Notes under the pieces: model-generated
Told to the model about the DNA's origin: nothing
The model's database searches: none
What the model saw: only the letters and a program-made list of their open reading frames with translations
Shown: in pieces, positions 32,794 to 42,300 of the stretch
How the letters are laid out: each line of letters opens with the position of its first letter
Numbering within the stretch: position 1 is the stretch's first letter
Translations under genes and position numbers: made by a program
NCBI GenBank assembly: GCA_947631945.1
Contig: CANRNI010000005.1
Span: 1-64,000, forward strand
Length of the DNA stretch: 64,000 nt
Reading direction: 5' to 3'
From: an uncultured Clostridia bacterium
Lineage (GTDB): Bacteria; Bacillota; Clostridia; Oscillospirales; Acutalibacteraceae

Positions 32794-35343
32794 GTGAAAT
32801 TACTTGTTCTCGACGGCAACAGCATACTTAACAGAGCGTTTTACGGCATAAAAATCCTTACTACCAAGGACGGCAGATTTACAAACGGCATTTACGGTTT
32901 TTTGAATATTCTTTTTTCTCTGCGCGAAAATTATAATCCCGACGCTGTCGCGATAGCGTTTGACGTTAAAGCTCCGACGTTCAGGCATAAAATGTACGAC
33001 GCATATAAGGGCAACAGAAAGGGTATGCCGGAGGATCTTGCCCAACAGCTTCCCACACTTAAAGAGCTTTTAAAAGCTATGGGTTACCGTCTTATAGAGT
33101 GCGAGGGCTGGGAAGCAGACGATATACTCGGTACTCTCGCGAAAAACTGCAAACAAGGCGATACGTGTTATATCGCAACGGGCGACCGCGATTCACTTCA
33201 GCTTGTGGACGATAACGTCTGTGTTCTTCTTGCCGCTCCGCGATCGGGTAAAACTGTAACAATCGAATATGATACCGAAAAAATAAAGGAGGACAAGGGC
33301 GTAGAGCCAAAAAAGCTTATAGAGGTAAAAGCTCTTATGGGCGATGCTTCCGATAATATCCCGGGAGTGCAGGGAATAGGTGAAAAAACGGCTACCGACC
33401 TTATAAAAAAATACGGTTCAATAGATTACATCTATGAACATCTTGACGCACTTGAAATGACAAATTCCGTAAGAAGCAAGCTTGAAAACGGCAGAGATAT
33501 GGCTTATTTAAGCCTAAAGCTCGGAACAATAAGCTCTGACGCTCCTATTGAAACGGATTATGGCGCTTATATCCCCGCTAAAATGGACGGGCAGGCCGCC
33601 AAATCTATTTTATCGGAGCTTGAAATGGTTAAATTCATTGAAAGGTTAGGACTTAAAAATACCGTTATAACCGATTCGAGCGTTATGGACGTAAAAACGG
33701 AGTATAAAAATATTGATATTTCGGAGCTTATATCACATGTAAAAAAAGAAAAAAAGCTTTATTTCGTTACCGATTCCGCATTTGGCAAGTCGTATGTCAA
33801 TCTCGGAAATATTGTAACGGAAACCGAGTTTTCCGCCCTTACCGAAATTTTATCGGACGGGGAAATTGAAAAATACACGCATGACTGCAAATCACTTTTT
33901 TCATATGCGATGAAAAACGGTCTTGAGGTTAAAAACGTGGCTTTTGATACGCTTCTTGCCGGATATCTTTTAAACCCCAATTCGTCCGATTATTCCGTTT
34001 CAACTCTTGCGGACAGCTACAGGATATCGGTGAACGCCGATACGGATTTGCCTCTTATGCGTGATGCGTCTCTTTTTAGGGAGCTTTGCGCAAAGCTTGA
34101 CGGCGCGATAAAAAATAATTCCGAAGAAAAGCTTTTGCATGAAATTGAAATACCTCTTTCCGAGGTGCTTTCCTCTATGGAAATCGAGGGCTTTAAAGTC
34201 GATTTTAAGGGAATATACGAGTACGGTCTTATGCTTGACAAAAAAATAGACGAGCTTGTAAATACGATTTTCGGATATTCAGGCGAACCCTTTAATATAA
34301 ATTCTCCAAAACAGCTCGGAGAGGTGCTTTTTGATAAGCTTCGTCTGCCGGCTAAAAAAAAGACGAAACGCGGCTATTCAACAAATGCGGAGGTACTCGA
34401 GAGTTTATTTGACGAGCATCCGATAATTCCCGCGATACTTGAATACAGAACGATTCAGAAGCTCAAATCGACTTACTGCGACGGACTTCTTAAAGTCATA
34501 GGGCAGGACGGCAGGATACATTCGACGTTTCAGCAGACCGAAACGAGGACGGGGAGACTTTCGTCAACGGAGCCGAATTTGCAGAATATTCCCGTAAGAC
34601 AGGATATAGGCAAAGAGCTGAGAAAATTTTTTACAAGCGGAGATGGAAAGGTGCTTATAGACGCGGACTATTCGCAGATAGAATTAAGAGTTTTGGCGGC
34701 GGTCGCTGACGACAAAAATATGATAAAAGCGTTCAATGACGGCATCGATATCCACGCTATAACCGCGTCTCAGGTGTTCAATATGCCTCTTTCCATGGTC
34801 ACTCCTCTTATGAGAAGCCGCGCTAAAGCCGTTAATTTCGGTATCGTTTACGGAATAGGAGCGTTCTCGCTCAGCAAGGATATAAACGTTCCCGTATATG
34901 AAGCTAAAAAATATATAGAAAACTATTTAAATCATTATTCGGGCGTTAATAAATATATGGAGAATATAGTTTCCGAAGCGAAAGAAAAGGGGTATGTCAC
35001 AACTCTGTTTAACCGCAGAAGATATCTGCCCGAGCTTAACGCGTCGAACGCCGTACAGAGAGCGTTCGGAGAGAGGGTCGCAAGAAATATGCCGATACAG
35101 GGTACGGCGGCCGATATTATAAAAATCGCTATGGTAAAGGTGTTCGCCAGACTTCGCGGTGAAAATATGAAGTCTAAGCTTATTATGCAGGTTCACGACG
35201 AGCTTATAATTGAAGCTCCCGAAGACGAGAGCGAACGCGCACTCAAAATTTTAAAAGAGGAAATGGAAAACGCTGTCAATTTAAAAGTGCGTATGTCCGT
35301 TGACGCCCATATAGGAAAAACGTGGTACGACGCGAAAGGTTGA
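32794..35343 (+). CDS. polA: DNA polymerase I
   Basis: Family A polymerase, 849 residues from GTG 32794, which gives the family N-terminus VKLLVLDGNSILNRAFYGI with GAAAGG 11 bases upstream; ATG 32770 is a weaker alternative. The N-terminal 5' nuclease domain (about 1-290) is complete. The central domain lacks recognisable 3'-5' exonuclease acids, as in many Firmicutes. Polymerase motifs A (DADYSQIELRVLAAV), B (RSRAKAVNFGIVYG) and C (MQVHDELIIEA) are intact. The enzyme fills gaps in repair and removes Okazaki primers. The following gene starts 7 bases after the stop. Confidence 0.97.
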   Translation: MKLLVLDGNSILNRAFYGIKILTTKDGRFTNGIYGFLNILFSLRENYNPDAVAIAFDVKAPTFRHKMYDAYKGNRKGMPEDLAQQLPTLKELLKAMGYRLIECEGWEADDILGTLAKNCKQGDTCYIATGDRDSLQLVDDNVCVLLAAPRSGKTVTIEYDTEKIKEDKGVEPKKLIEVKALMGDASDNIPGVQGIGEKTATDLIKKYGSIDYIYEHLDALEMTNSVRSKLENGRDMAYLSLKLGTISSDAPIETDYGAYIPAKMDGQAAKSILSELEMVKFIERLGLKNTVITDSSVMDVKTEYKNIDISELISHVKKEKKLYFVTDSAFGKSYVNLGNIVTETEFSALTEILSDGEIEKYTHDCKSLFSYAMKNGLEVKNVAFDTLLAGYLLNPNSSDYSVSTLADSYRISVNADTDLPLMRDASLFRELCAKLDGAIKNNSEEKLLHEIEIPLSEVLSSMEIEGFKVDFKGIYEYGLMLDKKIDELVNTIFGYSGEPFNINSPKQLGEVLFDKLRLPAKKKTKRGYSTNAEVLESLFDEHPIIPAILEYRTIQKLKSTYCDGLLKVIGQDGRIHSTFQQTETRTGRLSSTEPNLQNIPVRQDIGKELRKFFTSGDGKVLIDADYSQIELRVLAAVADDKNMIKAFNDGIDIHAITASQVFNMPLSMVTPLMRSRAKAVNFGIVYGIGAFSLSKDINVPVYEAKKYIENYLNHYSGVNKYMENIVSEAKEKGYVTTLFNRRRYLPELNASNAVQRAFGERVARNMPIQGTAADIIKIAMVKVFARLRGENMKSKLIMQVHDELIIEAPEDESERALKILKEEMENAVNLKVRMSVDAHIGKTWYDAKG

Positions 35344-35349
35344 AAATAT

Positions 35350-36207
35350 ATGAATATAGTGTTTGTTTGTACGGGAAATACTTGCAGAAGTCCTATGGCG
35401 GAAGGGATTTTTAAATCAAAGACCGCGGATTATAAAGATTATCTTAATATTTCAAGCTGCGGACTAAGCGCTTTTCCGGGAGACGCGGCAAGCCCGAACG
35501 CCGTTAAGGCTATGGCGGACAGGGAAATTGATATATCTCATCACCGCTCGCGTCCGATAAATCAATATATAATTGAAGAAGCGGATATAATAGTATGCAT
35601 GACTGAATCGCATTACAGCGCTTTATATCCGACAGCAAAGGAAAAATTACTGCTGCTCGGCGGAGGAATCCCCGACCCGTTCATGGGTGATGAAAAAACT
35701 TATTCTCTCTGCGCCGATAAAATAAGCGATGCGATAGACGCTCTGCTTGATTCGGACGTGTTTTTTAAAACGGAAAATATGACACAAGGCGATATAAAGG
35801 CTGTGGCTGAAATTGAGAAAAAATGTTTTTCCGAGCCTTGGAGCGAGGAATCGTTTAAATCGCAGCTTCAAAAGGATTATTCCGTATGCTTTGTAACAAG
35901 ATATCTCGGAAAGCCCGTGGGCTATGTATGCGCGGACAGCGTTATAGGCGAGGTATATATCGGCAATATCGCCGTAGATGTAAATATGCGCAGAAAACAT
36001 ATCGCGGACGGGCTTATGACAAAGCTTATTGATTACTGTGAAGAAAACCATTCCGAGCTGCTTACTCTTGAGGTGCGCGTATCGAATATACCGGCTCTTA
36101 ATCTCTACGGAAAATACGGTTTTAAGGTCGCGGGTAAGAGAAAGAATTTTTATACAAAGCCGACCGAGGACGGTTATATAATGACTCGGGTGTTTTCACA
36201 CTCTTAA
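35350..36207 (+). CDS. Fusion: protein-arginine phosphatase (YwlE-like) + RimI acetyltransferase
   Basis: A single 285-residue ORF. Residues 1-139 are a low-molecular-weight phosphatase with the loop C7-T-G-N-T11-C-R13-S14 and the acid Asp109 in GIPDPFMGD. Thr11 matches YwlE, which removes phosphate from arginine, rather than the Ile/Leu of tyrosine phosphatases. Residues 143-285 are a GNAT acetyltransferase of the RimI type (VGYVCADSVIGEVYIGNIAV, ALNLYGKYGFKVAGKRKNFY), which acetylates the ribosomal protein S18 N-terminus. There is no stop or internal SD between them. Located between polA and tsaD, where rimI commonly sits near tsaD. Confidence 0.85.
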   Translation: MNIVFVCTGNTCRSPMAEGIFKSKTADYKDYLNISSCGLSAFPGDAASPNAVKAMADREIDISHHRSRPINQYIIEEADIIVCMTESHYSALYPTAKEKLLLLGGGIPDPFMGDEKTYSLCADKISDAIDALLDSDVFFKTENMTQGDIKAVAEIEKKCFSEPWSEESFKSQLQKDYSVCFVTRYLGKPVGYVCADSVIGEVYIGNIAVDVNMRRKHIADGLMTKLIDYCEENHSELLTLEVRVSNIPALNLYGKYGFKVAGKRKNFYTKPTEDGYIMTRVFSHS

Positions 36208-36254
36208 TGTGAAAATACTTTAATACTTTTAACAATGAAATTTGGTAATGAAAT

Positions 36255-37274
36255 ATGAAAATACTTGCAATCGAATCATCATGCGACGAAACCGCCGCCT
36301 CGGTAGTTGAAAACGGCAGAACGGTTATATCAAGCGTAATAGCTTCACAGGTGGAAGAACATAAAATTTACGGCGGAGTTGTGCCTGAAATAGCGTCGAG
36401 AAGGCACGCCGAAAATATTTCATGGGTTGTCGGCAAAGCGCTTGACGAGGCGGATTTGGATTATAGCGGCATAGACGCTGTAGGCGTAACGTATGCGCCG
36501 GGGCTTATAGGAGCCTTGCTTGTTGGCGTGAATTTCGCAAAGGGACTGGCGTTTTCGTCAAAAAAACCGCTTATACCGGTTCATCATTTGAGGTCGCATA
36601 TCGCGGCGAATTATATTTGCAGTCCCGAGCTTGAGCCGCCGTTTCTCGCTCTTGTTGTATCGGGCGGACACAGCCACATTATCAATGTAAAAAGCTATAC
36701 CGATTTTGAGATTATCGGAAGAACGCGCGACGACGCGGCGGGGGAGTGTCTCGATAAAGCGGCAAGAACTATGGGAATACCGTACCCGGGCGGCGCGAAT
36801 CTTGATAAAATCGCAAAAAACGGCGATAATAAAGCATATAGGTTCCCTCATCCGAGAGTTGAGGGCGCACCGCTTGATTTCAGCTTTTCGGGACTGAAAA
36901 CCTCCGTTATAAATATAATTCATAACGCTTCGCAAAAGGGAGAAACCATAAATATACCGAATCTCGGGGCTTCGTATATATCGGCGGTTGTTAAATGTTT
37001 AACAGAAAATCTTATGAAAGCCGCCGAAATCACAGGAAGCCGGAAAATAGTGACGGCAGGCGGCGTTTCGGCAAATTCCGTATTAAGGAACGAGCTTAAA
37101 GAGCTTTGCGCCGAAAGAGGGTATAAACTGTATATGCCAAAGCTTTCTCTTTGCGGCGATAACGCCGCTATGGTCGGTTCGCAGGCGTATTACGAATACC
37201 TCGCGGGACATACCGCTAAAGAAAATCTTAACGCTATTGCGTCTTTAGGTATTGACAAAAATTTCATTTTATGA
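36255..37274 (+). CDS. tsaD: tRNA N6-threonylcarbamoyladenosine transferase
   Basis: TsaD (339 residues) transfers threonylcarbamoyl from the TsaC product to A37 of ANN-decoding tRNAs, working with TsaB and TsaE. N-terminal MKILAIESSCDETAASVVEN, metal-binding HHLRSH near 111-116, VVSGGHSH, and FSGLKTSVIN identify it. Length is normal. It follows the phosphatase-RimI fusion by 47 bases and may share its transcript. RimI-tsaD adjacency is common, often with tsaB and tsaE, which are not in this window. Confidence 0.97.
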   Translation: MKILAIESSCDETAASVVENGRTVISSVIASQVEEHKIYGGVVPEIASRRHAENISWVVGKALDEADLDYSGIDAVGVTYAPGLIGALLVGVNFAKGLAFSSKKPLIPVHHLRSHIAANYICSPELEPPFLALVVSGGHSHIINVKSYTDFEIIGRTRDDAAGECLDKAARTMGIPYPGGANLDKIAKNGDNKAYRFPHPRVEGAPLDFSFSGLKTSVINIIHNASQKGETINIPNLGASYISAVVKCLTENLMKAAEITGSRKIVTAGGVSANSVLRNELKELCAERGYKLYMPKLSLCGDNAAMVGSQAYYEYLAGHTAKENLNAIASLGIDKNFIL

Positions 37275-37385
37275 TATATTTAATTTGTTTTTGATATTTT
37301 TTTAACACGAAAATAATATTGAATAAAATATGCCGGACGGCATAAAAAATTTTGTAAATTTATCTGAAAAAGGAGAGAAAGATAA

Positions 37386-39164
37386 ATGGAGTTAACAGCA
37401 AACAAATCCATACTTGATTGGATTAAGGAAAAAGCGGAGCTTGTAAAGCCTGAAAAAATCGTCTGGATAGACGGTTCGGAGGAACAGCTTGACGCGCTCC
37501 GCGCCGAAGCCGTTGAGACGGGTGAGATGATAAAGCTTAATGAAGAGCTTCTTCCCGGATGCTATCTTCACAGAACAAAGAAAAACGACGTGGCAAGAGT
37601 TGAGGACAGAACTCTTATATGCACTCCCACCGAAGAGGAAGCGGGCCCCACGAACCATTGGATGGAGCCTTCAAAGTGCTATGAAATGCTTTATGATATA
37701 GCGAGGGACAGCTATAAGGGCAGAACAATGTATGTTATTCCTTACTCAATGGGCCCGGTAGGTTCGCCTTTTTCAAAGATAGGTATTGAGCTTACCGATT
37801 CTATATACGTTGTCCTTAATATGGCTATTATGACGAGAGTCGGCAAAAAGGTTATGGATGCTCTCGGTGACAGCGATGATTGGGTTCGCGGTCTTCACTG
37901 CAAGTGCGACGTTGACGCGGATAAGCGTTGGATATGCCAGTTCCCGCAGGATAACACAATCATTTCGGTTAACTCTGCTTACGGTGGAAATGTTCTTCTC
38001 GGCAAAAAATGTTTTGCTCTCCGTATAGCCTCATATCAGGGCTGGAAAGAGGGCTGGCAGGCGGAGCATATGCTTATTCTCGGTCTTGAGAATCCTCAGG
38101 GCGAGGTCAAATATATCTGCGCGGCGTTTCCCTCGGCCTGCGGAAAGACCAATCTTGCCATGCTTATTCCTCCCGAGGGATATCAAAAAGCCGGCTATAA
38201 AGTTTGGTGTGTGGGCGATGATATTTCATGGATACGCAAAGGTGAGGACGGCAGACTTTACGCTATAAATCCCGAAAACGGCTTCTTCGGCGTCGCTCCC
38301 GGCACAAATATGAAATCGAATCCAAACGCGCTTCTTTCAACAAAAAAGGGTACGATTTTCACGAACGTTGCGCTTAATCTTGACAATATGACTGTATGGT
38401 GGGAAGGTCTTGACAAGAATCCTCCCGAAAACGCGCTGGATTGGCTCGGAAATCCGTGGAACGGCAAGGAATCTGAGGAAAAGGGCGCTCATCCCAATTC
38501 AAGATTTACCGCTCCTACAAAGAATTGTCCGTGTCTCAGCAGTGAATTTGAGAATCCTCAGGGTGTGCCGATTTCAGCTTTCGTATTCGGCGGCAGACGA
38601 GCGAAGCTCGCTCCGCTCGTATATCAGTCAAAGAGCTGGAACAACGGCGTTTTCGTAGGCTCTATTATGGCTTCCGAAACAACGGCGGCTGCGGCGGGAG
38701 CGGTAGGCGTTGTACGCCGTGACCCGATGGCCATGCTTCCTTTCTGCGGCTATAATATGGCTGACTATTGGCAGCATTGGATTGATATCGGCGCTGGTCT
38801 TGACCCGGATAAGGCTCCCAAGTTCTTTAATGTAAACTGGTTCCGCAAGGATGATGAAGGCAATTTCCTGTGGCCCGGCTTCGGCGATAACCTCCGTGTT
38901 CTTGAATGGATTATCAAGAGATGCGAGGGTAAGGTAGACGCCAAGGAAACGGCTATCGGCTATGTTCCTTATGCGGAGGATATTAACCTTGACGGTATTG
39001 AAGATGAAGTGAGCAGAGAGACTCTCGCGAGTATTCTGGAGGTTGATAATTCACTCTGGAAAGAAGAAACAAAGGGTATTGAGGAATTTTACTCGAAATT
39101 CGGTGACAGACTTCCCGAAACTCTTAAAGCGGAGCTTGAAACACTCAAATCAAATCTAAAGTAA
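37386..39164 (+). CDS. pckG: Phosphoenolpyruvate carboxykinase (GTP)
   Basis: The 592-residue enzyme interconverts oxaloacetate and PEP using GTP/GDP. The P-loop FPSACGKTNLAML, DDISWIRKGEDG, and the substrate-binding YVIPYSMGPVGSP are characteristic of the GTP-dependent type, unlike the ATP type of most Firmicutes. In anaerobic fermenters it may run in the carboxylating direction toward succinate; direction is inference. SD AAGGAGAG lies 8 bases upstream of ATG 37386. A GC-rich hairpin follows the stop. Confidence 0.96.
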   Translation: MELTANKSILDWIKEKAELVKPEKIVWIDGSEEQLDALRAEAVETGEMIKLNEELLPGCYLHRTKKNDVARVEDRTLICTPTEEEAGPTNHWMEPSKCYEMLYDIARDSYKGRTMYVIPYSMGPVGSPFSKIGIELTDSIYVVLNMAIMTRVGKKVMDALGDSDDWVRGLHCKCDVDADKRWICQFPQDNTIISVNSAYGGNVLLGKKCFALRIASYQGWKEGWQAEHMLILGLENPQGEVKYICAAFPSACGKTNLAMLIPPEGYQKAGYKVWCVGDDISWIRKGEDGRLYAINPENGFFGVAPGTNMKSNPNALLSTKKGTIFTNVALNLDNMTVWWEGLDKNPPENALDWLGNPWNGKESEEKGAHPNSRFTAPTKNCPCLSSEFENPQGVPISAFVFGGRRAKLAPLVYQSKSWNNGVFVGSIMASETTAAAAGAVGVVRRDPMAMLPFCGYNMADYWQHWIDIGAGLDPDKAPKFFNVNWFRKDDEGNFLWPGFGDNLRVLEWIIKRCEGKVDAKETAIGYVPYAEDINLDGIEDEVSRETLASILEVDNSLWKEETKGIEEFYSKFGDRLPETLKAELETLKSNLK

Positions 39165-39171
39165 TAATATA

Positions 39172-39196
39172 CGGCGGCGGGAAATTCCCGCCGCCG
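39172..39196. terminator. GC-rich hairpin after pckG
   Basis: An 11-bp perfect stem, CGGCGGCGGGA (39172-39182) with its complement (39186-39196), and a 3-nt loop. No T-run follows, so termination is uncertain; it may protect the 3' end. Confidence 0.45.
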
Positions 39197-39202
39197 CAGC
39201 TT

Positions 39203-39316
39203 GTCGAAAAACTTGTTGCAAGATTATAAAAGTTTCGGTCAAGCCTTTACAAAGGCTTGCAGGGGTCACGGGGACAGCGTCACCGTGTCGCGCTCCGCAG
39301 AGCGCGAAATCTCCTT
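39203..39316. repeat. Three-palindrome dispersed repeat, copy B
   Basis: Nearly identical to 20188-20302, differing only around ACTTGTTGCAAGATTATAAA. Both copies are in the same orientation, follow a plus-strand metabolic gene, and lie downstream of a hairpin. Confidence 0.8.
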
Positions 39317-39334
39317 AACAAAACGCATAATAAT

Positions 39335-39356
39335 GACGGCGGATTTCTCCGCCGTC
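39335..39356 (-). terminator. Hairpin between pckG and the large secreted protein
   Basis: GACGGCGGA (39335-39343) and TCCGCCGTC (39348-39356) form a 9-bp stem with loop TTTC. It lies at the 3' ends of two convergent genes and may serve both; T-runs are weak on the minus strand. Confidence 0.5.
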
Positions 39357-39365
39357 AAATTCTTT

Positions 39366-42300
39366 TTATTTTGCGCCTGTGAAGAAATCAAGTATTTTTA
39401 CAATGATTTCAATTACGCCTTGAAGTTTATCGAAGAATTGTTCAAGTCTTGACTGTACGTCAATCGTTACCGTAATCGGGTCGGAGGCGTTGCCCGCCGC
39501 GCTGTAGGTGATGACTTCAAACGTTTCTGTGCCGGAGGTCTTGCCGGTTACGAACGAGAACGTCCACGTCTTTACACCGTCCGCTTCTTCGGAAAGAACA
39601 GCCTCTTTGCCGTCTACAAGAACCTTCATAACGTCGGAGGAAGTTTTTATTGTGATTTCGGCTTCAGTGCCTCTAAGCACCTTTTCTTCTACCGCCGCCG
39701 CGTTGAGTTCATCGGGCTCGAAATATCCCTGCGACGCAACACCGAGGTCGTTAATCTTATCGACCGTTTCAACTGCTTTCTGCGCCGATTCTTCATCAAC
39801 GAGGAAGCCTACGCCGCGCTCCGTTATTTTCATATCAATATTGCCGGTAGTGATTTTAACGTCGCAGAGTGAAAGCATACCTTCGCCGACGTTTGCAATT
39901 ACAATGGGATTCTTCGTTACGCTGACAGTATTTTGCTTTGTTGAATCTATGCCGAAAAGGTCGTCGGCGTTAACAGCCTTTGTTGTTTCCCATTCAATCA
40001 TATCCTTGGGAATATCGAAATAGAGAGTTGCCGCGCTTGAAATTGTTATCGGTTTTTCCGCTTCTTTTCCGCCTATGCCGAATACGACCATTGCGTCTTT
40101 ATTATCGTTTGTGGGCGCGTGCATACTTATTTTTATTTTCGCGACGTTTTCTTTGGGATTGATGATGTTTGTCGTAAGGTTAAACGCGATAGCCTGCCCC
40201 TTGGCAAGATATACCTCGTTATTCGGACCGTAATTCAAATAATCCTCGAAACTTGCATTTCCGTCCTCGCCGTTGATAAATACCGTACCAAGCGAATATT
40301 TAGCGTCGGTTTCACCTTCAGTACCTTCAAGATTTCCGCCGTCACCGAATCCGAGGCTGCCCGCGCTGACTATAAGAGGACGTATGGAACCGTGGTATAC
40401 GGAGCGTTCACCGTCTGCGGCGTAATAATTAACCGCTTCCGTGCTGTTGTCGGGTTGTATCGGGTTATAAATTCTTATAGCGTCAAGGTAGAAGCTGTAC
40501 CAGCCTCTGTTTTCATGGTCAAAAATCGTGCTGTACTTCGGAGTTACCTGTACCGTATAAGTATCGTACTCAAGGTCGGATTTGGAAATAATGGGTATCT
40601 GATAAAGAGCTTCCTTACTGGCTTCATCGGGAACCCATTCGCCGTTTTTGTTAATCGTGTAGGTATAGTATGTGTCTATAAGCATTGAAGATACAAGCTC
40701 GCTGCCCTCAGGAATATTACCGTCCGCATCGGGAAGTCCTTTATAAACTTTTACTTCAATAGTGCCGGTTGTATAGCCTATAACGCTTATTACGTCAAAA
40801 CCTGTTCCGGCGAAAGTGAACTGCGCGTAAGGCCAACTGCCGGGTTCGGTACCTTTACTGTAAAGTACATTGGGATTGTTTTCGGGGCCTACCTCAACAT
40901 AGTGAGTTGAACCCATAGAGTAGCTGTTTTTGTAAGTCGTTGTTCCGTTTCCGTCGGGATTGGGTACTTCACGGTAATGATCTTGGTTATAAACATCAAT
41001 ATATCCATAGTTGCTGTCGGTTTGGAAAATACCGTTGGAATTGGCTGCTTCGGACGTTGACGCATTGTAGTTTGTAAGAGTGGGAAGCTGGTATTCCGTG
41101 TCGCCGCGTCTTAACCATTCGCCGACCTTATGCTCGAGCGCAAGGTGATTGTCGTCGGTATTATGCTGTATGGGCGTACCTGTCGATATTTTGCCGTCGT
41201 GGTAAGATATAAGCTCATCGACTGTGTGCTCTACGCCGTTGGAGGTTACCGTAACGTTAATACTGTCCTCATAATATACGCTTGTTGCGGGAAGAACAGT
41301 AACCGTGGAATAAGCATAGCTGACTTCGCCGCCCGGAGATGTGTATTTAACCGCGTAAAAAATTCTGTCGGGACTTGTCATAGCCGACGAAGGCCAATAT
41401 CTGATATAATACTGTTCTCTTAAGCCGGTGACAGAATCTATATTACCGTTCTCGGTCGCTTCTTTCATAAGACGGAAAGTGCCGCCGCTTACGTCTTTTT
41501 TCTCGTTGTTTGAGCTGTCGCCTCTGCCCAGTACGGCGATTCTGTTGTCTGAATTGGGGTCTTTTATCCTGTCTAATATGGGTATAAGTTGCGGATTGTT
41601 TTTATCAATTATGAACTTAGAATTGAGCTCTGTGGAGGGTATCAATTCTTCGTTCAAAATTTTGTCCGCCTGTGTCTTATCCGCGGGAGCTTCGGCTATC
41701 GCTACGATTTCAATGTGCGCACCTCTGTTTCTGCCTATGTCGTCAAGCTCAAGCGCGGCTTCGCGGAACGGCAGACCGAAGTCCATAACAAACGTATCCT
41801 GTTTTAACGCACCATTGGTTATATGCCATACGGCGTAAAGCTTTATATCTTTGTCCGGCGCGGTTAATACTGTGCCGGGTTTATATGTGTCGTCGAGCTT
41901 TCCGCCCTCGGTCGCTGACCAGCCTACAAATTCAAATCCGGGTCTTTCCGTTGCTTTAAGCTCCTCATATGTGTGAATTCTTACGTTCGAGAGTGTGCCG
42001 TTCACACTCATAAACTGATATGAATCGTCAAGGGTTTCGTTAATGGCTTCTATATTATTTTCGTAAAAAATTCTGTAAGCCCAATATACGGCGTAATAAT
42101 CCTTGTGAGGTTCGCTCGCCGATACAGTGACAGTTGCCGTTGCTTCGGCGGGTAACGTGGGTTTTGTGTCCGTGTTCCAACCTCTTGTCAGGAGGTTCCA
42201 TTCTTTGCCGTTTACCGTCACTTTTTCGGGCAATCCGTCAAACGAGGCTACGCTCACTTCGCCTTGGGTATCGTTGTTGTGTATCGTTGTTTCATTCTGC

